Shown here: positions 20,510-29,898 of the stretch, in pieces
Numbering within the stretch: position 1 is the first letter of the stretch
Layout of the letters: every line of letters begins with the position of its first letter
DNA from: Flavobacterium sp. ASW18X
GTDB taxonomy: Bacteria > Bacteroidota > Bacteroidia > Flavobacteriales > Flavobacteriaceae
NCBI RefSeq assembly: GCF_005144745.1
Contig: NZ_SWKK01000021.1
Location: forward strand, 1-52,755
DNA length: 52,755 nt
Direction: 5' to 3'
Translations under genes and position numbers: made by a program
The notes under the pieces: model-generated
Told to the model about the DNA's origin: nothing
What the model saw: the letters and a program-made list of their open reading frames with translations, nothing else
The model's database searches: none

Positions 20510-22138
20510 ATGGGCAAAGGATTTTTTCAAGTTCCTACTGCAATTAACGAACCGGTAAAGAGCTATGCTCCCGGCAGTCCAGAACGCGAAGCCGTTTTAG
20601 AACAGTACAAAGCCTTTTACAATAGTCAAGTAGAAGTACCTTTATATATAGGTGATGAGGAAATTAAAACTGGAGACACCCAAAAGATGACTCCCCCTCA
20701 CGATCACAAACACGTTGTGGGTTCTTTTCATAAAGCCACAAAAGCAGATGTAGAAAAAGCCGTTGCTAATGGATTAGCAGCAAGAGAAAACTGGGCCAAT
20801 TTAACCTGGGAACAACGTGCCGCTGTATTCTTAAAAGCCGCAGATTTAATTGCAGGCCCTTACCGTGCAAAAATCAATGCAGCTACCATGATTGCACAGT
20901 CCAAAACTATACACCAAGCAGAAATTGATGCTGCCTGTGAGCTTATTGACTTTTTACGATTTAACGTGGAATTTATGAGCCAAATTTACCAAGAGCAACC
21001 AGAATCTGCAGAAGGTATATGGAACCGTGTAGAATACAGACCCCTAGAAGGATTTATTTATGCCATTACCCCCTTTAACTTTACTGCAATTGCAGGTAAC
21101 CTACCTGCAAGTGCTGCATTAATGGGCAATGTAGTACTCTGGAAACCTAGTGACAGCCAAGTATATTCTGCTAAAATTATAATGGATATATTCAAGGAAG
21201 CTGGTTTGCCTAATGGTGTTATAAATATGGTAATGGGAGACCCTGTTATGGTTTCTGATGTTGCACTTAACAGTCCTGATTTTTCTGGTTTACATTTTAC
21301 CGGCTCTACCCACGTTTTCCGTGCCTTATGGAAACAAATTGGTAACAACATTGACAAGTACAGAACTTATCCAAGAATTGTAGGAGAAACCGGAGGCAAA
21401 GATTTTATTTTAGCACATCCTTCTGCCAACAGCAAACAAGTAGCTACTGCAATCACCAGAGGTGCTTTTGAGTTTCAAGGACAAAAATGTAGTGCAGCAT
21501 CTAGAGTTTATTTACCTAAATCTAAAGCTGAAGAGATTTTAGCAATGGTTAAAACCGATGTGGACAGCTTTAACAAACCTGGCAGCCCAGAAGACATGAG
21601 CAACTTTATCACTGCAGTAATCCATGAAGGTTCTTTTGATAAGTTGGCATCTTACATTGACAGAGCCAAAGAAAGTAATGAGGCAGAAATTGTAGTAGGT
21701 GGTAATTATGATAAATCTGTAGGATATTTTATTGAACCTACGGTAATCCTAACCACTAATCCTAAGTATGAAACTATGGAAACCGAACTATTTGGTCCTG
21801 TCGTTACTATTTATGCTTATGAAGACAACAATTGGGAAGAAACACTAAAATTAGTAGACACAACCTCTGAATACGCTTTAACCGGTGCGGTATTATCTAC
21901 GGACAGATACGCTATAGACCAAGCCACAAAAGCATTACAGAACAGCGCAGGTAACTTTTATATTAATGATAAACCCACTGGAGCAGTAGTTGGCCAACAA
22001 CCTTTTGGAGGCGCTAGAGCATCTGGAACCAACGATAAGGCCGGATCCGCTCAAAACTTATTACGTTGGGTATCTCCTAGATTAATTAAAGAAACCTTTG
22101 TAACCCCTGTAGATTACAGATATCCATTTTTAGGCTAA
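20510..22138 (+). CDS. pruA: L-glutamate gamma-semialdehyde (1-pyrroline-5-carboxylate) dehydrogenase
   Basis: A 542-aa cytosolic NAD-dependent dehydrogenase for the second step of proline breakdown to glutamate. Aldehyde dehydrogenase motifs are TPFNFTAIAGNLPASAALMG, NVVLWKPSDSQVYSA, HFTGSTHVFRALW, the general-base glutamate in VGETGGKDF and the catalytic cysteine in FQGQKCSAASRVY. The C-terminal QQPFGGARASGTNDKAGS is typical of the PruA/ALDH4 branch. It has its own -7 box and a strong terminator and is not fused to proline dehydrogenase, which must be encoded elsewhere. Confidence 0.96.
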   Translation: MGKGFFQVPTAINEPVKSYAPGSPEREAVLEQYKAFYNSQVEVPLYIGDEEIKTGDTQKMTPPHDHKHVVGSFHKATKADVEKAVANGLAARENWANLTWEQRAAVFLKAADLIAGPYRAKINAATMIAQSKTIHQAEIDAACELIDFLRFNVEFMSQIYQEQPESAEGIWNRVEYRPLEGFIYAITPFNFTAIAGNLPASAALMGNVVLWKPSDSQVYSAKIIMDIFKEAGLPNGVINMVMGDPVMVSDVALNSPDFSGLHFTGSTHVFRALWKQIGNNIDKYRTYPRIVGETGGKDFILAHPSANSKQVATAITRGAFEFQGQKCSAASRVYLPKSKAEEILAMVKTDVDSFNKPGSPEDMSNFITAVIHEGSFDKLASYIDRAKESNEAEIVVGGNYDKSVGYFIEPTVILTTNPKYETMETELFGPVVTIYAYEDNNWEETLKLVDTTSEYALTGAVLSTDRYAIDQATKALQNSAGNFYINDKPTGAVVGQQPFGGARASGTNDKAGSAQNLLRWVSPRLIKETFVTPVDYRYPFLG

Positions 22139-22159
22139 CAGCTAGCTAAAATATTTTTG

Positions 22160-22192
22160 AAAAGCCCTTCCTTTTGGTCGGGCTTTTTTTTT
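22160..22192 (+). terminator. Rho-independent terminator after pruA
   Basis: AAAAGCCC (22160-22167) pairs with GGGCTTTT (22180-22187), followed by a run of nine T. Confidence 0.85.
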
Positions 22193-22279
22193 ACGTGCAC
22201 AATATCAATGTAAATTTAACGTTAATTATTTGTATTTATAATGTAAATTTTAAGATATTTGTAAGCTAAATCTGATAGT

Positions 22280-22402
22280 ATGAGGAATGAATTAATGCGA
22301 TATAAGGCTAAAATCAGAATTTTCTTTGCAGACGCTTGGTCTTTTGGCCAAAACTATGCTAAGAAATACCGTTCTTTTTACAACTATTGTACGTTTCATT
22401 AA
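22280..22402 (+). CDS. Possible 40-aa basic aromatic microprotein
   Basis: An ATG-to-TAA ORF (MRNELMRYKAKIRIFFADAW and on to a YCTFH end) in the 349-bp gap between the pruA terminator and the DinB gene. It is rich in Lys, Arg, Phe and Tyr, with an amphipathic aromatic middle and no transmembrane helix. It is not overlapped by any other gene, and transcription must start anew after the pruA terminator. No family recognised; it may be spurious. Confidence 0.35.
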   Translation: MRNELMRYKAKIRIFFADAWSFGQNYAKKYRSFYNYCTFH

Positions 22403-22487
22403 GTCTAGTAAAAAACGGTTAACCTAGTGTGGACTTAAATTAACTACCTTTATTGACTGAATGTCAGTTAATTTAAGTCTCACTACA

Positions 22488-23051
22488 ATGAAAAAATTAG
22501 TACTACTAGCCCTATGCCTTACTGTATACGTAGGTATAGCACAAACACCGCAAGACGTTAGCAATCAGCCAACGCTCATCAAAAATCAAAACAATCTTAG
22601 TCAAGAAACCATTAAAGGTATGGTGCTCCGGGTTCAAGAACAAGTAACACAACTTGCCAATGCTTTTGATGAAAAACAATACGATTGGCGACCATCGGAA
22701 GGGGTTCGCTCTGTGAGAGAATCTATATTACACATAGCTGTTGCTAACTATTTTCTAGCTTCTAAATTAGGACACCCAGCTCCAGAAAATATAGATTTTA
22801 TGACTATGGAACAAAAAATTACCGGCAAGGAAAACGTATTAGCAGCTTTAAAAGCATCTAACGATTTTATAGCAGATGTAATCTCTAAAGAACCTACCCA
22901 AACTTTAGCGGAAGAAGTGGACTTTGGGTTTGCCAAGTTCAATAGACTTGCAGGTCTTTTGGTCATTTTAGAACATGCAGGAGAACACAAAGGACAGCTT
23001 ATTGCTTATGCACGCAGTAATGGTGTTACGCCACCTTGGAGTTTACAGTAA
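22488..23051 (+). CDS. Secreted DinB-superfamily protein
   Basis: About 187 aa. The start at ATG 22488 is chosen because it gives a clean signal peptide (MKKLVLLALCLTVYVGIAQ); an upstream in-frame ATG at 22461 lies only 8 bp after a -7-like TACCTTTA (22445-22452). The mature part is a DinB/YfiT four-helix bundle with metal-ligand type histidines in SVRESILHIAVANYF and EHAGEHKGQLIAYARSNGV. DinB proteins are metal-dependent and include thiol-linked transferases; the substrate here is unknown. Single gene with a shared hairpin terminator. Confidence 0.85.
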   Translation: MKKLVLLALCLTVYVGIAQTPQDVSNQPTLIKNQNNLSQETIKGMVLRVQEQVTQLANAFDEKQYDWRPSEGVRSVRESILHIAVANYFLASKLGHPAPENIDFMTMEQKITGKENVLAALKASNDFIADVISKEPTQTLAEEVDFGFAKFNRLAGLLVILEHAGEHKGQLIAYARSNGVTPPWSLQ

Positions 23052-23060
23052 AATAAAACT

Positions 23061-23096
23061 AAAATCCCCTTCAAGAAGAGAAGGGGATTTTTTTAT
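23061..23096. terminator. Bidirectional hairpin terminator
   Basis: AAAATCCCCTT (23061-23071) pairs with AAGGGGATTTT (23081-23091), flanked by T-rich sequence. It lies between the convergent DinB and rsmG genes; the rsmG stop codon is at its edge. Confidence 0.85.
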
Positions 23097-23725
23097 TTAT
23101 ACTTCTGTGGTAAATACACCACTTTTTTAGTTTCAAAAAAAGGCTCTTCAAAAAAGTCTACCAAATCAAACAACTGCACCGTTTTATAATCTTGCAACTC
23201 TTCAGTCAAATCACCTCCTTTAAGATATAAGATACCATTTCTTCTCTCGTGTACAGAATCTTTTTTTATTTTCCCTTTAGTCCAATGCACAAAAGTAGGC
23301 ATAGCTGCAACTGCACGACTGACGATAAAATCGAATTGTCTTGGCAAATCCTCTACTCGAGTATGGTGAGCCGTAATGTTCTTTAACTTCAACCCATCTA
23401 TCACCTCTTGTACCACTTTTATTTTCTTACCGATAGCATCTACTAACGTGAATTGTACCTCAGGAAACAAAATGGCTAAAGGCACACCAGGAAATCCCCC
23501 TCCAGTACCAACATCTAAGACCTCAGCACCAGGCATAAATTGATGCACTTTGGCAATACCAAGACTATGCAAAACATGCCTTAAATACAACTCGTCTATA
23601 TCTTTTCTAGAAACCACATTTATTTTTTGGTTCCAATCTTTATACAGTTCTTCTAAAGCAGCAAACTGGGACTGTTGCGCTTCTGTGAGGCTGGGAAAAT
23701 ATTTAAAAATGATATCTACTTGCAT
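23093..23725 (-). CDS. rsmG: 16S rRNA (guanine-527-N7)-methyltransferase
   Basis: A 210-aa cytosolic SAM-dependent enzyme that modifies G527 in the 530 loop of 16S rRNA. The family signatures are present: WNQKINVVSRKDIDELYLRH, VLDVGTGGGFPGVPLAILFP as SAM motif I, FTLVDAIGKKIKVVQEV, and FDFIVSRAVAAMPTFVHWTK. Length is standard. It is a lone gene converging on the DinB gene and diverging from the desaturase. Confidence 0.95.
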   Translation of the reverse strand: MQVDIIFKYFPSLTEAQQSQFAALEELYKDWNQKINVVSRKDIDELYLRHVLHSLGIAKVHQFMPGAEVLDVGTGGGFPGVPLAILFPEVQFTLVDAIGKKIKVVQEVIDGLKLKNITAHHTRVEDLPRQFDFIVSRAVAAMPTFVHWTKGKIKKDSVHERRNGILYLKGGDLTEELQDYKTVQLFDLVDFFEEPFFETKKVVYLPQKYK

Positions 23726-23811
23726 ATTATTTTTAACACTTTCTGCAAAAGTACTACTTTATAAAGCGTTAATCTGACCTAAAATACAATCTTACAAGAA
23801 ATTGATTTGCT

Positions 23812-23819
23812 TACCTTTG
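23812..23819 (+). promoter_or_regulatory. -7 promoter box of the desaturase gene
   Basis: TACCTTTG, a full match to the -7 consensus, 27 bp before the ATG at 23847. Confidence 0.5.
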
Positions 23820-23846
23820 TTTAGATAATATATTTTAGTGATTACC

Positions 23847-24947
23847 ATGCAGCAAGAGACAATTCGGTTCTCAAGAAAAGATTCCACAAACTTTTTCAGA
23901 ACATTAAATAAACGAGTAAATCAATATTTTAAAGAACACAAACTAAAGAAAACAGGAAACTGGCAATTACAAGTAAAGACCTTTGTGATGTTCGGCATTT
24001 TCTTAACCCCATATTTTTTAATGCTTTCTCTAGACCTCCCCACTTGGGCTCAATTTTTATTGACCATACTTATGGGTGTTGGTATGGCAGGTGTAGGCAT
24101 GAACGTAATGCACGATGCTAATCACGGGTCTTATAGCCAAAAAAAATGGGTTAATAAGATTATGGGCAGCAGCATGTATTTATTGGCGGGCAATGTTTAC
24201 AATTGGCAGGTGCAACATAATGTATTACACCACACCTATACCAATATACATGAGCATGATGAGGATATGGAAGCGGGTAGAATTTTGCGTTTTTCTAAAC
24301 ATGCAGAATGGAAAAAACACCATAAGTTTCAACATTGGTATTCTATATTCTTGTATGGATTACTCACCTTTAACTGGGCAATTACCACAGATTTTAAGCA
24401 AATGTATCGATATACAAAGCGCAAATTGTCTTACGGAAAATTACCAAACCCGGTGATGAACTGGAGCACCTTGGCCATAACCAAAGCATTGTACTTTGTT
24501 ATCTGGATTTTAGTTCCACTTTTATTTTTTGATATTCCTTGGTGGCATGTATTTATAGGATTCTTTATCATGCACTATACAGCAGGTCTAATTTTAAGTG
24601 TCGTATTTCAGCTAGCCCACATTATAGAAAGCGCAGAGACACCACTACCAGATGAAACTGGAAGCATGAAAAACACTTGGGCTATTCACCAATTATTCAC
24701 TACGGTTAATTTTGGCACAAAAAACAGAATTATAAATTGGTTTACAGGAGGGTTAAATCACCAAGTAGAGCATCATATTTTTCCACACATTAGCCATATT
24801 CATTACACAAATATTGCCAAAATTGTGAAACAGACAGCAGCGGAATTCAATTTACCCTATAATGAATATCAAACCACAAGAAAAGCTATAATTTCGCACT
24901 TTAAACATTTAAAGGAATTAGGCAAGGAGCCTACATTACAATACTAG
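23847..24947 (+). CDS. Membrane fatty acid (acyl-CoA/acyl-lipid) desaturase
   Basis: About 366 aa from ATG 23847; a GTG three codons upstream is possible but less likely. The di-iron histidine boxes are all present: MHDANHGSY, QHNVLHHTYTN and NHQVEHHIFPH, the last being the HxxxHH form seen in acyl-lipid and linoleoyl-CoA type (delta-5/6/9 front-end) desaturases. Four membrane helices flank them. There is no fused cytochrome b5, so a separate electron donor is needed. It should introduce double bonds into membrane lipids and so adjust fluidity. The aminotransferase gene follows after 15 bp. Confidence 0.92.
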   Translation: MQQETIRFSRKDSTNFFRTLNKRVNQYFKEHKLKKTGNWQLQVKTFVMFGIFLTPYFLMLSLDLPTWAQFLLTILMGVGMAGVGMNVMHDANHGSYSQKKWVNKIMGSSMYLLAGNVYNWQVQHNVLHHTYTNIHEHDEDMEAGRILRFSKHAEWKKHHKFQHWYSIFLYGLLTFNWAITTDFKQMYRYTKRKLSYGKLPNPVMNWSTLAITKALYFVIWILVPLLFFDIPWWHVFIGFFIMHYTAGLILSVVFQLAHIIESAETPLPDETGSMKNTWAIHQLFTTVNFGTKNRIINWFTGGLNHQVEHHIFPHISHIHYTNIAKIVKQTAAEFNLPYNEYQTTRKAIISHFKHLKELGKEPTLQY

Positions 24948-24962
24948 TAAACGTAAATTTTC

Positions 24963-26150
24963 ATGAGCAATCAACTATCTGACAGAATTAACAGTTTAGT
25001 ACCATCTGCAACTTTAGAAATGGCGGCAAAAGCCAGAGAATTGCGCGCTGCAGGCAAAGATGTTATAGGTCTAAGTTTGGGAGAACCAGATTTTAATACT
25101 CCAGACTATATTAAAGAAGCTGCTAAGCGGGCTATAGACCAAGATTACAATTCTTATACACCAGTAGACGGATATGTTGAGCTTAAAGAGGCTATTATCA
25201 CCAAGTTTAAAAGAGACAATGGCCTTACTTACGATAAAAGTCAGGTTGTAGTTTCTACAGGAGCCAAACAAGCTTTATACAATGTAGCACAAGCAGTTAT
25301 TAATAAAGGTGACGAGGTAATTTTACCATGTCCTTACTGGGTTAGTTATAGTGATATTGTAAAATTAGCGGATGGCGTTCCAGTAGAAGTACCAACGAGC
25401 ATAGAGAATAATTTTAAAATGACTCCGGAGCAACTAGAGGCGGCTATCACTCCTAGAACTAAAATGATGTGGTATAGTTCTCCATGTAATCCTAGTGGAT
25501 CTATTTACAGTAAAGCGGAGTTACGTGCGTTGGCAGATGTGCTAAAAAAACATCCTCAGATTATTGTAGTTAGTGATGAAATTTATGAGCACATTAATTA
25601 CGGTGTTACTGCACACGCTTCTATGGCTGCGTTTGAGGATATGTATGACCGTACCGTAACCGTTAATGGGGTAGCAAAAGCCTTTGCAATGACAGGTTGG
25701 AGAATTGGATATATTGGCGCTCCAACATATATAGCTAGAGCTTGTAATAAATTACAAGGACAGGTAACAAGTGGCGCTAATTGCATAGCTCAACGTGCAG
25801 TTATCACAGCTTTAGTAGAAAGCCCAGAACGCATCAACTATATGGTAGATGAGTTTAAAAATAGAAGAAAGCTAATCTTAGATTTACTTAACGCCATTCC
25901 AGGTTTTGAATGCAACGAGCCAGATGGAGCATTTTATGTTTTTCCAAACATCTCTTCTTACTTTGGAAAGGAGTTAAACGGCACAACTATTAATAACGCA
26001 TCTGATTTTGCCATGTACTTATTAGAGCATGCCAATGTAGCTACGGTTACCGGTGATGCCTTTGGGAACCCTAACGGAATCCGAATTTCTTACGCAGCTA
26101 GCGAAGAAGAAATAAAAGAAGCAATCAACAGAATAAAAGCAGTACTTTAA
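24963..26150 (+). CDS. Class I pyridoxal-phosphate aspartate aminotransferase
   Basis: A 395-aa fold-type I aminotransferase of the Ib subgroup. The PLP-binding lysine is Lys239 in NGVAKAFAMTGWRIGYIGAP; other motifs are SLGEPDFNTPDYIKEAA, SYTPVDGYVELKEAI, MMWYSSPCNPSGSIYS and VVSDEIYEHINY, with the C-terminal GIRISYAASEE. It should convert aspartate and 2-oxoglutarate to oxaloacetate and glutamate. It shares a strand with the desaturase upstream (15-bp gap) and its stop codon overlaps that of trkH on the other strand by 3 bp. Confidence 0.95.
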   Translation: MSNQLSDRINSLVPSATLEMAAKARELRAAGKDVIGLSLGEPDFNTPDYIKEAAKRAIDQDYNSYTPVDGYVELKEAIITKFKRDNGLTYDKSQVVVSTGAKQALYNVAQAVINKGDEVILPCPYWVSYSDIVKLADGVPVEVPTSIENNFKMTPEQLEAAITPRTKMMWYSSPCNPSGSIYSKAELRALADVLKKHPQIIVVSDEIYEHINYGVTAHASMAAFEDMYDRTVTVNGVAKAFAMTGWRIGYIGAPTYIARACNKLQGQVTSGANCIAQRAVITALVESPERINYMVDEFKNRRKLILDLLNAIPGFECNEPDGAFYVFPNISSYFGKELNGTTINNASDFAMYLLEHANVATVTGDAFGNPNGIRISYAASEEEIKEAINRIKAVL

Positions 26151-27637
26151 ACTTTTTTCCAGAAGTAAGGTACAAACAAAATAAGGACGGTAAACAACTC
26201 TAACCTTCCTAACAGCATTAGAAAACAACACCATAGTTTTCCTAATGCTGGTAACGTACTAAAGTTCACCACTGGGTTTAAATCGCCCAGTGCTGGACCA
26301 ACGTTACCCAAAGAAGATGCAGAACCACCAATGGCAGATTCAAAATCTAATCCTAGATAACTCAACACCAAAGCACCAATTATAAATAGCAACATATATA
26401 GCACAAAAAAACCTATAATGTTGTACACAATATGCTCATTCACAGATTTATTGTTGAATCTAACCGGAATTATGGCATTTGTATGTAAGGTTCGTTTAAA
26501 TTCTAACAAGCCATTTTTGATGATTAATAGGTGACGCATCACTTTAATTCCTCCAGAAGTAGAACCTGCACAGCCACCTAAAAACATCAACCCAAAAAAG
26601 AAAACGGTTAAAAACGGTGTCCAATTGGTAAAATCTGCGGTAACAAAGCCTGTAGTTGTAATAATAGCAACTACCTGAAATAAAGAATGTCTAAAAGCAC
26701 TTTCTGCCTCTCCCCATACTTGTGGATGATAATCAGAGACAGGAACGTTGGCCTGCAACCAAACAATAAATCCAGAAATTAATGTAAAACATACCGTGAA
26801 AATGGTATACACTTTAAATTCTTCGTCTTTTAAAATACGCTGCACCTTACCTGTAAACGCAAAATAGCTCATCACAAAATTGGTACCCGCTAAGAACATA
26901 AATAAGATAAGGATGTACTGTATTATAGGACTATCATTATAAAAAGCAACACTTGCATTTTTTGTTGAGAAGCCACCCGTGGACAAGGTAGCTAAAGCAT
27001 GATTTATGGCATCAAAAAAAGTCATCCCTGCAATCCAGAGCAAGAGGGTTTCTAAAATTGTATACCCTACATAAATTAACCAAAGCCTTTTAGCGGTGTC
27101 TGTAATTCTTGGGTGCAGTTTGTCTCCCCCAGGTCCAGGAGCTTCTGCTGTAAATAACTGCATACCACCAATCCCTAATAAAGGTAAAATCGCAATAGCT
27201 AAAACAATAATACCCATACCCCCTATCCAGTGGGTTAAACTCCGCCAAAATAGAATACCTTCTGGTAAAATCTCGATATCATTTAGAATGGAGGAGCCTG
27301 TTGTGGTGTATCCAGAGATGGTTTCAAAAAACGCATCTACTAAAGAAGGTATTGCCCCTGAGAATACATAAGGTAACATCCCAGATATAGACATGACCAA
27401 CCAACCAAAAGTTACAATAATATATCCTTCTTTTTTCTTTACCTCTTTACGGTGACCACGCGTATAAAACATAGCCATGATACCCACCAACATGGTAACA
27501 ATAGCAGCAGAAAGCAGTTCTATGGTAGCTCCATCTTTATAAACAGCACTTACAATACCGGCCAACATCATAAAAGAACCGTTACAAAGTAGTAACAGCC
27601 CCATGATATGTAGTATAATTCTAAAATTAAGCTGCAT
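26147..27637 (-). CDS. trkH: TrkH-family potassium uptake channel subunit
   Basis: A 496-aa membrane protein with the 4x(M1-P-M2) channel layout. The four filter loops are visible: TTGSSILNDI, STGGFSTKNA, TTGFVTADF and SLGNVGPALGD. It forms the K+ pore of the Trk system and is gated by the TrkA ring. Its ATG overlaps the trkA stop by one base (TAATG), so the two are translationally coupled. Its own stop overlaps the convergent aminotransferase stop, leaving no room for a terminator between them. Confidence 0.95.
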   Translation of the reverse strand: MQLNFRIILHIMGLLLLCNGSFMMLAGIVSAVYKDGATIELLSAAIVTMLVGIMAMFYTRGHRKEVKKKEGYIIVTFGWLVMSISGMLPYVFSGAIPSLVDAFFETISGYTTTGSSILNDIEILPEGILFWRSLTHWIGGMGIIVLAIAILPLLGIGGMQLFTAEAPGPGGDKLHPRITDTAKRLWLIYVGYTILETLLLWIAGMTFFDAINHALATLSTGGFSTKNASVAFYNDSPIIQYILILFMFLAGTNFVMSYFAFTGKVQRILKDEEFKVYTIFTVCFTLISGFIVWLQANVPVSDYHPQVWGEAESAFRHSLFQVVAIITTTGFVTADFTNWTPFLTVFFFGLMFLGGCAGSTSGGIKVMRHLLIIKNGLLEFKRTLHTNAIIPVRFNNKSVNEHIVYNIIGFFVLYMLLFIIGALVLSYLGLDFESAIGGSASSLGNVGPALGDLNPVVNFSTLPALGKLWCCFLMLLGRLELFTVLILFVPYFWKKV

Positions 27638-28986
27638 TATAAAAAGAGCTTTTCAATTTTAGCAATAGCCTTTGGCAATGCACACACTACCACCTTATCT
27701 CCTGTAGTAATTTTAAAATCACCCAAAGCAATAATTCCTTCTCCGTTTCTTATAACGCCACCAATAATAGCCTCTCTAGGAAAATTCAATTCTTTTATTA
27801 CTTCTCCATTTACGGACGATGTTGGTTTTACTTCAAATTCTAATAACTCTGCGTTTAAATTATTTAAACGTGTAAGCGCCAGCACCTCTCCCCGGCGAAT
27901 ATATCGGAAAATATTGTTGGCAGCTAATAGCTTTTTATTGATTAACGTATCTATACCGATAGATTGAGATAACTGAAAGTAATCCATGTTTTCCACCAAG
28001 GCAATTGTCTTTTTAATTCCCTTGGATTTTGCTACCAAACAAGACATTATATTAGTCTCCGAGTTCCCAGTTACAGACACAAAAGCATCCATAGATTCTA
28101 AACTCTCTTCCTCTAACAGTTCTACGTTTCTGCCATCGCCATTAATAACTAAAGCATTAGGCAAAACCTCTGCCAAATCCATAGCCTTTTCTTTGTTTTT
28201 CTCAAACAGCTTTACATTAAATTTCTTGGTACACAGGTCTCTCGCCGTTTTAAATCCAACTTTACTACCACCAAGAATCATAACGTTTTTTATTTCTCGC
28301 TTTTGCATGCCTGTCAGCTTTAAGAGTTCTTCTACTCCATTCTGGCACGTAACAAAATATACTTGGTCGCCTTCCTTAAACACCGTATCACCACGTGGTA
28401 TTAGAGTGTACTGCGTTCCCATGCGCTGCAATGCAATGGGCATAAAGTGTAATTCTGGAAAAACCCGAGCTGCTTCTTTAACAGATTTACCCACAAAGGG
28501 TGCTGATTTTGGCAAAAATACGCCCACCATAGTTAGCAGACCCTTTTCAAACTCGTATGTATCGCTAAAAGCAGATTTATTGAGTAGTAACTGAATTTCT
28601 GAAGCCGCCAACTGTTCTGGAGAAATCAATTCATCTATCCCTAACTCTTCAAACCTTAATAAATCTTTATTGTAAATAAACTCCGTATTGGAGATACGCG
28701 CAATAGTTTTTTTACTTCCTAATTGCTTAGCCAACATACATAGTGTAATGTTGGTAGTCTCAGAAGAGGTTACCCCAATTACAAGGTCAGATGCCTCTAC
28801 ATTAGCATCTTGCAATACTTCCACAGAAGTAGCATCTCCCCTGACTACACGAATATCTAAGTGGGTATCCGCATAACTTAAACTTTCTTTATCAGAATCT
28901 ATTAATGTGATTTCTTGAGATTCATAAGACAATAACTTTGCCAAATGAAAACCTACCTCACCTGCACCTGCAATGATTATTTTCAT
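27637..28986 (-). CDS. trkA: Trk system NAD-binding regulatory subunit TrkA
   Basis: A 449-aa soluble protein made of two RCK_N/RCK_C pairs. The two nucleotide-binding folds start IIAGAGEVGFHLAKLL (residue 3) and MILGGSKVGFKTARDL (about 235). In each the acidic residue that reads the ribose follows (ITLIDSDKE; VKLFEKNKE). The C-terminal halves are RCK_C (TrkA_C) domains. It gates TrkH according to nucleotide binding. First gene of the trkA-trkH operon, diverging from ubiE over 179 bp. Confidence 0.95.
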   Translation of the reverse strand: MKIIIAGAGEVGFHLAKLLSYESQEITLIDSDKESLSYADTHLDIRVVRGDATSVEVLQDANVEASDLVIGVTSSETTNITLCMLAKQLGSKKTIARISNTEFIYNKDLLRFEELGIDELISPEQLAASEIQLLLNKSAFSDTYEFEKGLLTMVGVFLPKSAPFVGKSVKEAARVFPELHFMPIALQRMGTQYTLIPRGDTVFKEGDQVYFVTCQNGVEELLKLTGMQKREIKNVMILGGSKVGFKTARDLCTKKFNVKLFEKNKEKAMDLAEVLPNALVINGDGRNVELLEEESLESMDAFVSVTGNSETNIMSCLVAKSKGIKKTIALVENMDYFQLSQSIGIDTLINKKLLAANNIFRYIRRGEVLALTRLNNLNAELLEFEVKPTSSVNGEVIKELNFPREAIIGGVIRNGEGIIALGDFKITTGDKVVVCALPKAIAKIEKLFL

Positions 28987-29141
28987 TACCTATCAAACAA
29001 TTAAATGTATCACGTTTTCTTGGAAAGAATGTTTTGGGTTGGTTACAAACCATTTTATCCCAAGGGTTTAATTAAATATCGGCAGCAAAAGTACGTAATT
29101 ATTTTGCTAAATACTTAACTCTAACCTCTAACTCGTTATTG

Positions 29142-29149
29142 TATCTTTG
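29142..29149 (+). promoter_or_regulatory. -7 promoter box of ubiE-porT
   Basis: TATCTTTG, a full consensus match, 16 bp before the ubiE ATG. Confidence 0.5.
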
Positions 29150-29165
29150 CGCCTAAAATTGTAGG

Positions 29166-29894
29166 ATGGCGCAAAATGTGAATCCATATAAGGATAGTGA
29201 ACTGGGAAAAAAAGCCCAAGTAACCCAGATGTTTGATACCATTTCTGATAATTACGACGGATTAAACCGTGTAATTTCTCTTGGTATAGATGTTAAATGG
29301 CGAAAAAAAGTGGTGGCTATTGTAGCTCAAAAACAACCTAATACTGTTTTAGACATCGCTACTGGTACGGGAGATCTAGCCATAAACTTAACTAAGACAG
29401 GAGCAACCAAGGTTATTGGTTTAGATATTTCTCCAGGTATGTTATCTGTTGGAAAACAAAAAATAAAACAGAAAAACCTAGATAATACCATAGAGATGGT
29501 GTTGGGTGATAGCGAAGCATTACCCTTTAAAGATGATTCTTTTGACGCAATAACAGTCGCTTTTGGCGTTCGTAATTTTGAAAATTTAGAAAAAGGATTG
29601 AAAGAAATTTTGCGTGTGCTTAAACCAGGCGGTAGTTTTGTGGTATTAGAAACCTCTGTCCCTACTAAATTTCCTTTTAAACAGGGTTACAAAGTTTATA
29701 CTAAATATTTTTTGCCTACTATTGGCAAACTGTTTTCTAAGGACCGTGTTGCGTATTCCTACCTATCAGAATCTGCAGCCGCATTTCCTTTTGGAGAAGC
29801 GTTCAACAATATTTTAAGAAAAATTGGGTTTATAGGTGTAGAGAACAAACCCCAAACATTAGGGGTGGCAACTATATACGTAGCCTCAAAATAA
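29166..29894 (+). CDS. ubiE: Demethylmenaquinone methyltransferase
   Basis: A 242-aa SAM-dependent C-methyltransferase for the last step of menaquinone synthesis. Family motifs are [35 protein letters not shown] (SAM motif I), [36 protein letters not shown] and [19 protein letters not shown]. Menaquinone is the likely quinone of this organism and so the acceptor for the NQR complex encoded here. It is followed 4 bp later by porT. Also named menG in organisms that make only menaquinone. Confidence 0.95.
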   Translation: MAQNVNPYKDSELGKKAQVTQMFDTISDNYDGLNRVISLGIDVKWRKKVVAIVAQKQPNTVLDIATGTGDLAINLTKTGATKVIGLDISPGMLSVGKQKIKQKNLDNTIEMVLGDSEALPFKDDSFDAITVAFGVRNFENLEKGLKEILRVLKPGGSFVVLETSVPTKFPFKQGYKVYTKYFLPTIGKLFSKDRVAYSYLSESAAAFPFGEAFNNILRKIGFIGVENKPQTLGVATIYVASK

Positions 29895-29898
29895 CTAG

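Noticed and set aside
27986-28594. 202-aa ORF on the + strand inside trkA
   Set aside because: Antisense shadow of trkA, whose nucleotide-binding motifs are intact; the composition is Ser/Phe-rich as in other shadows.
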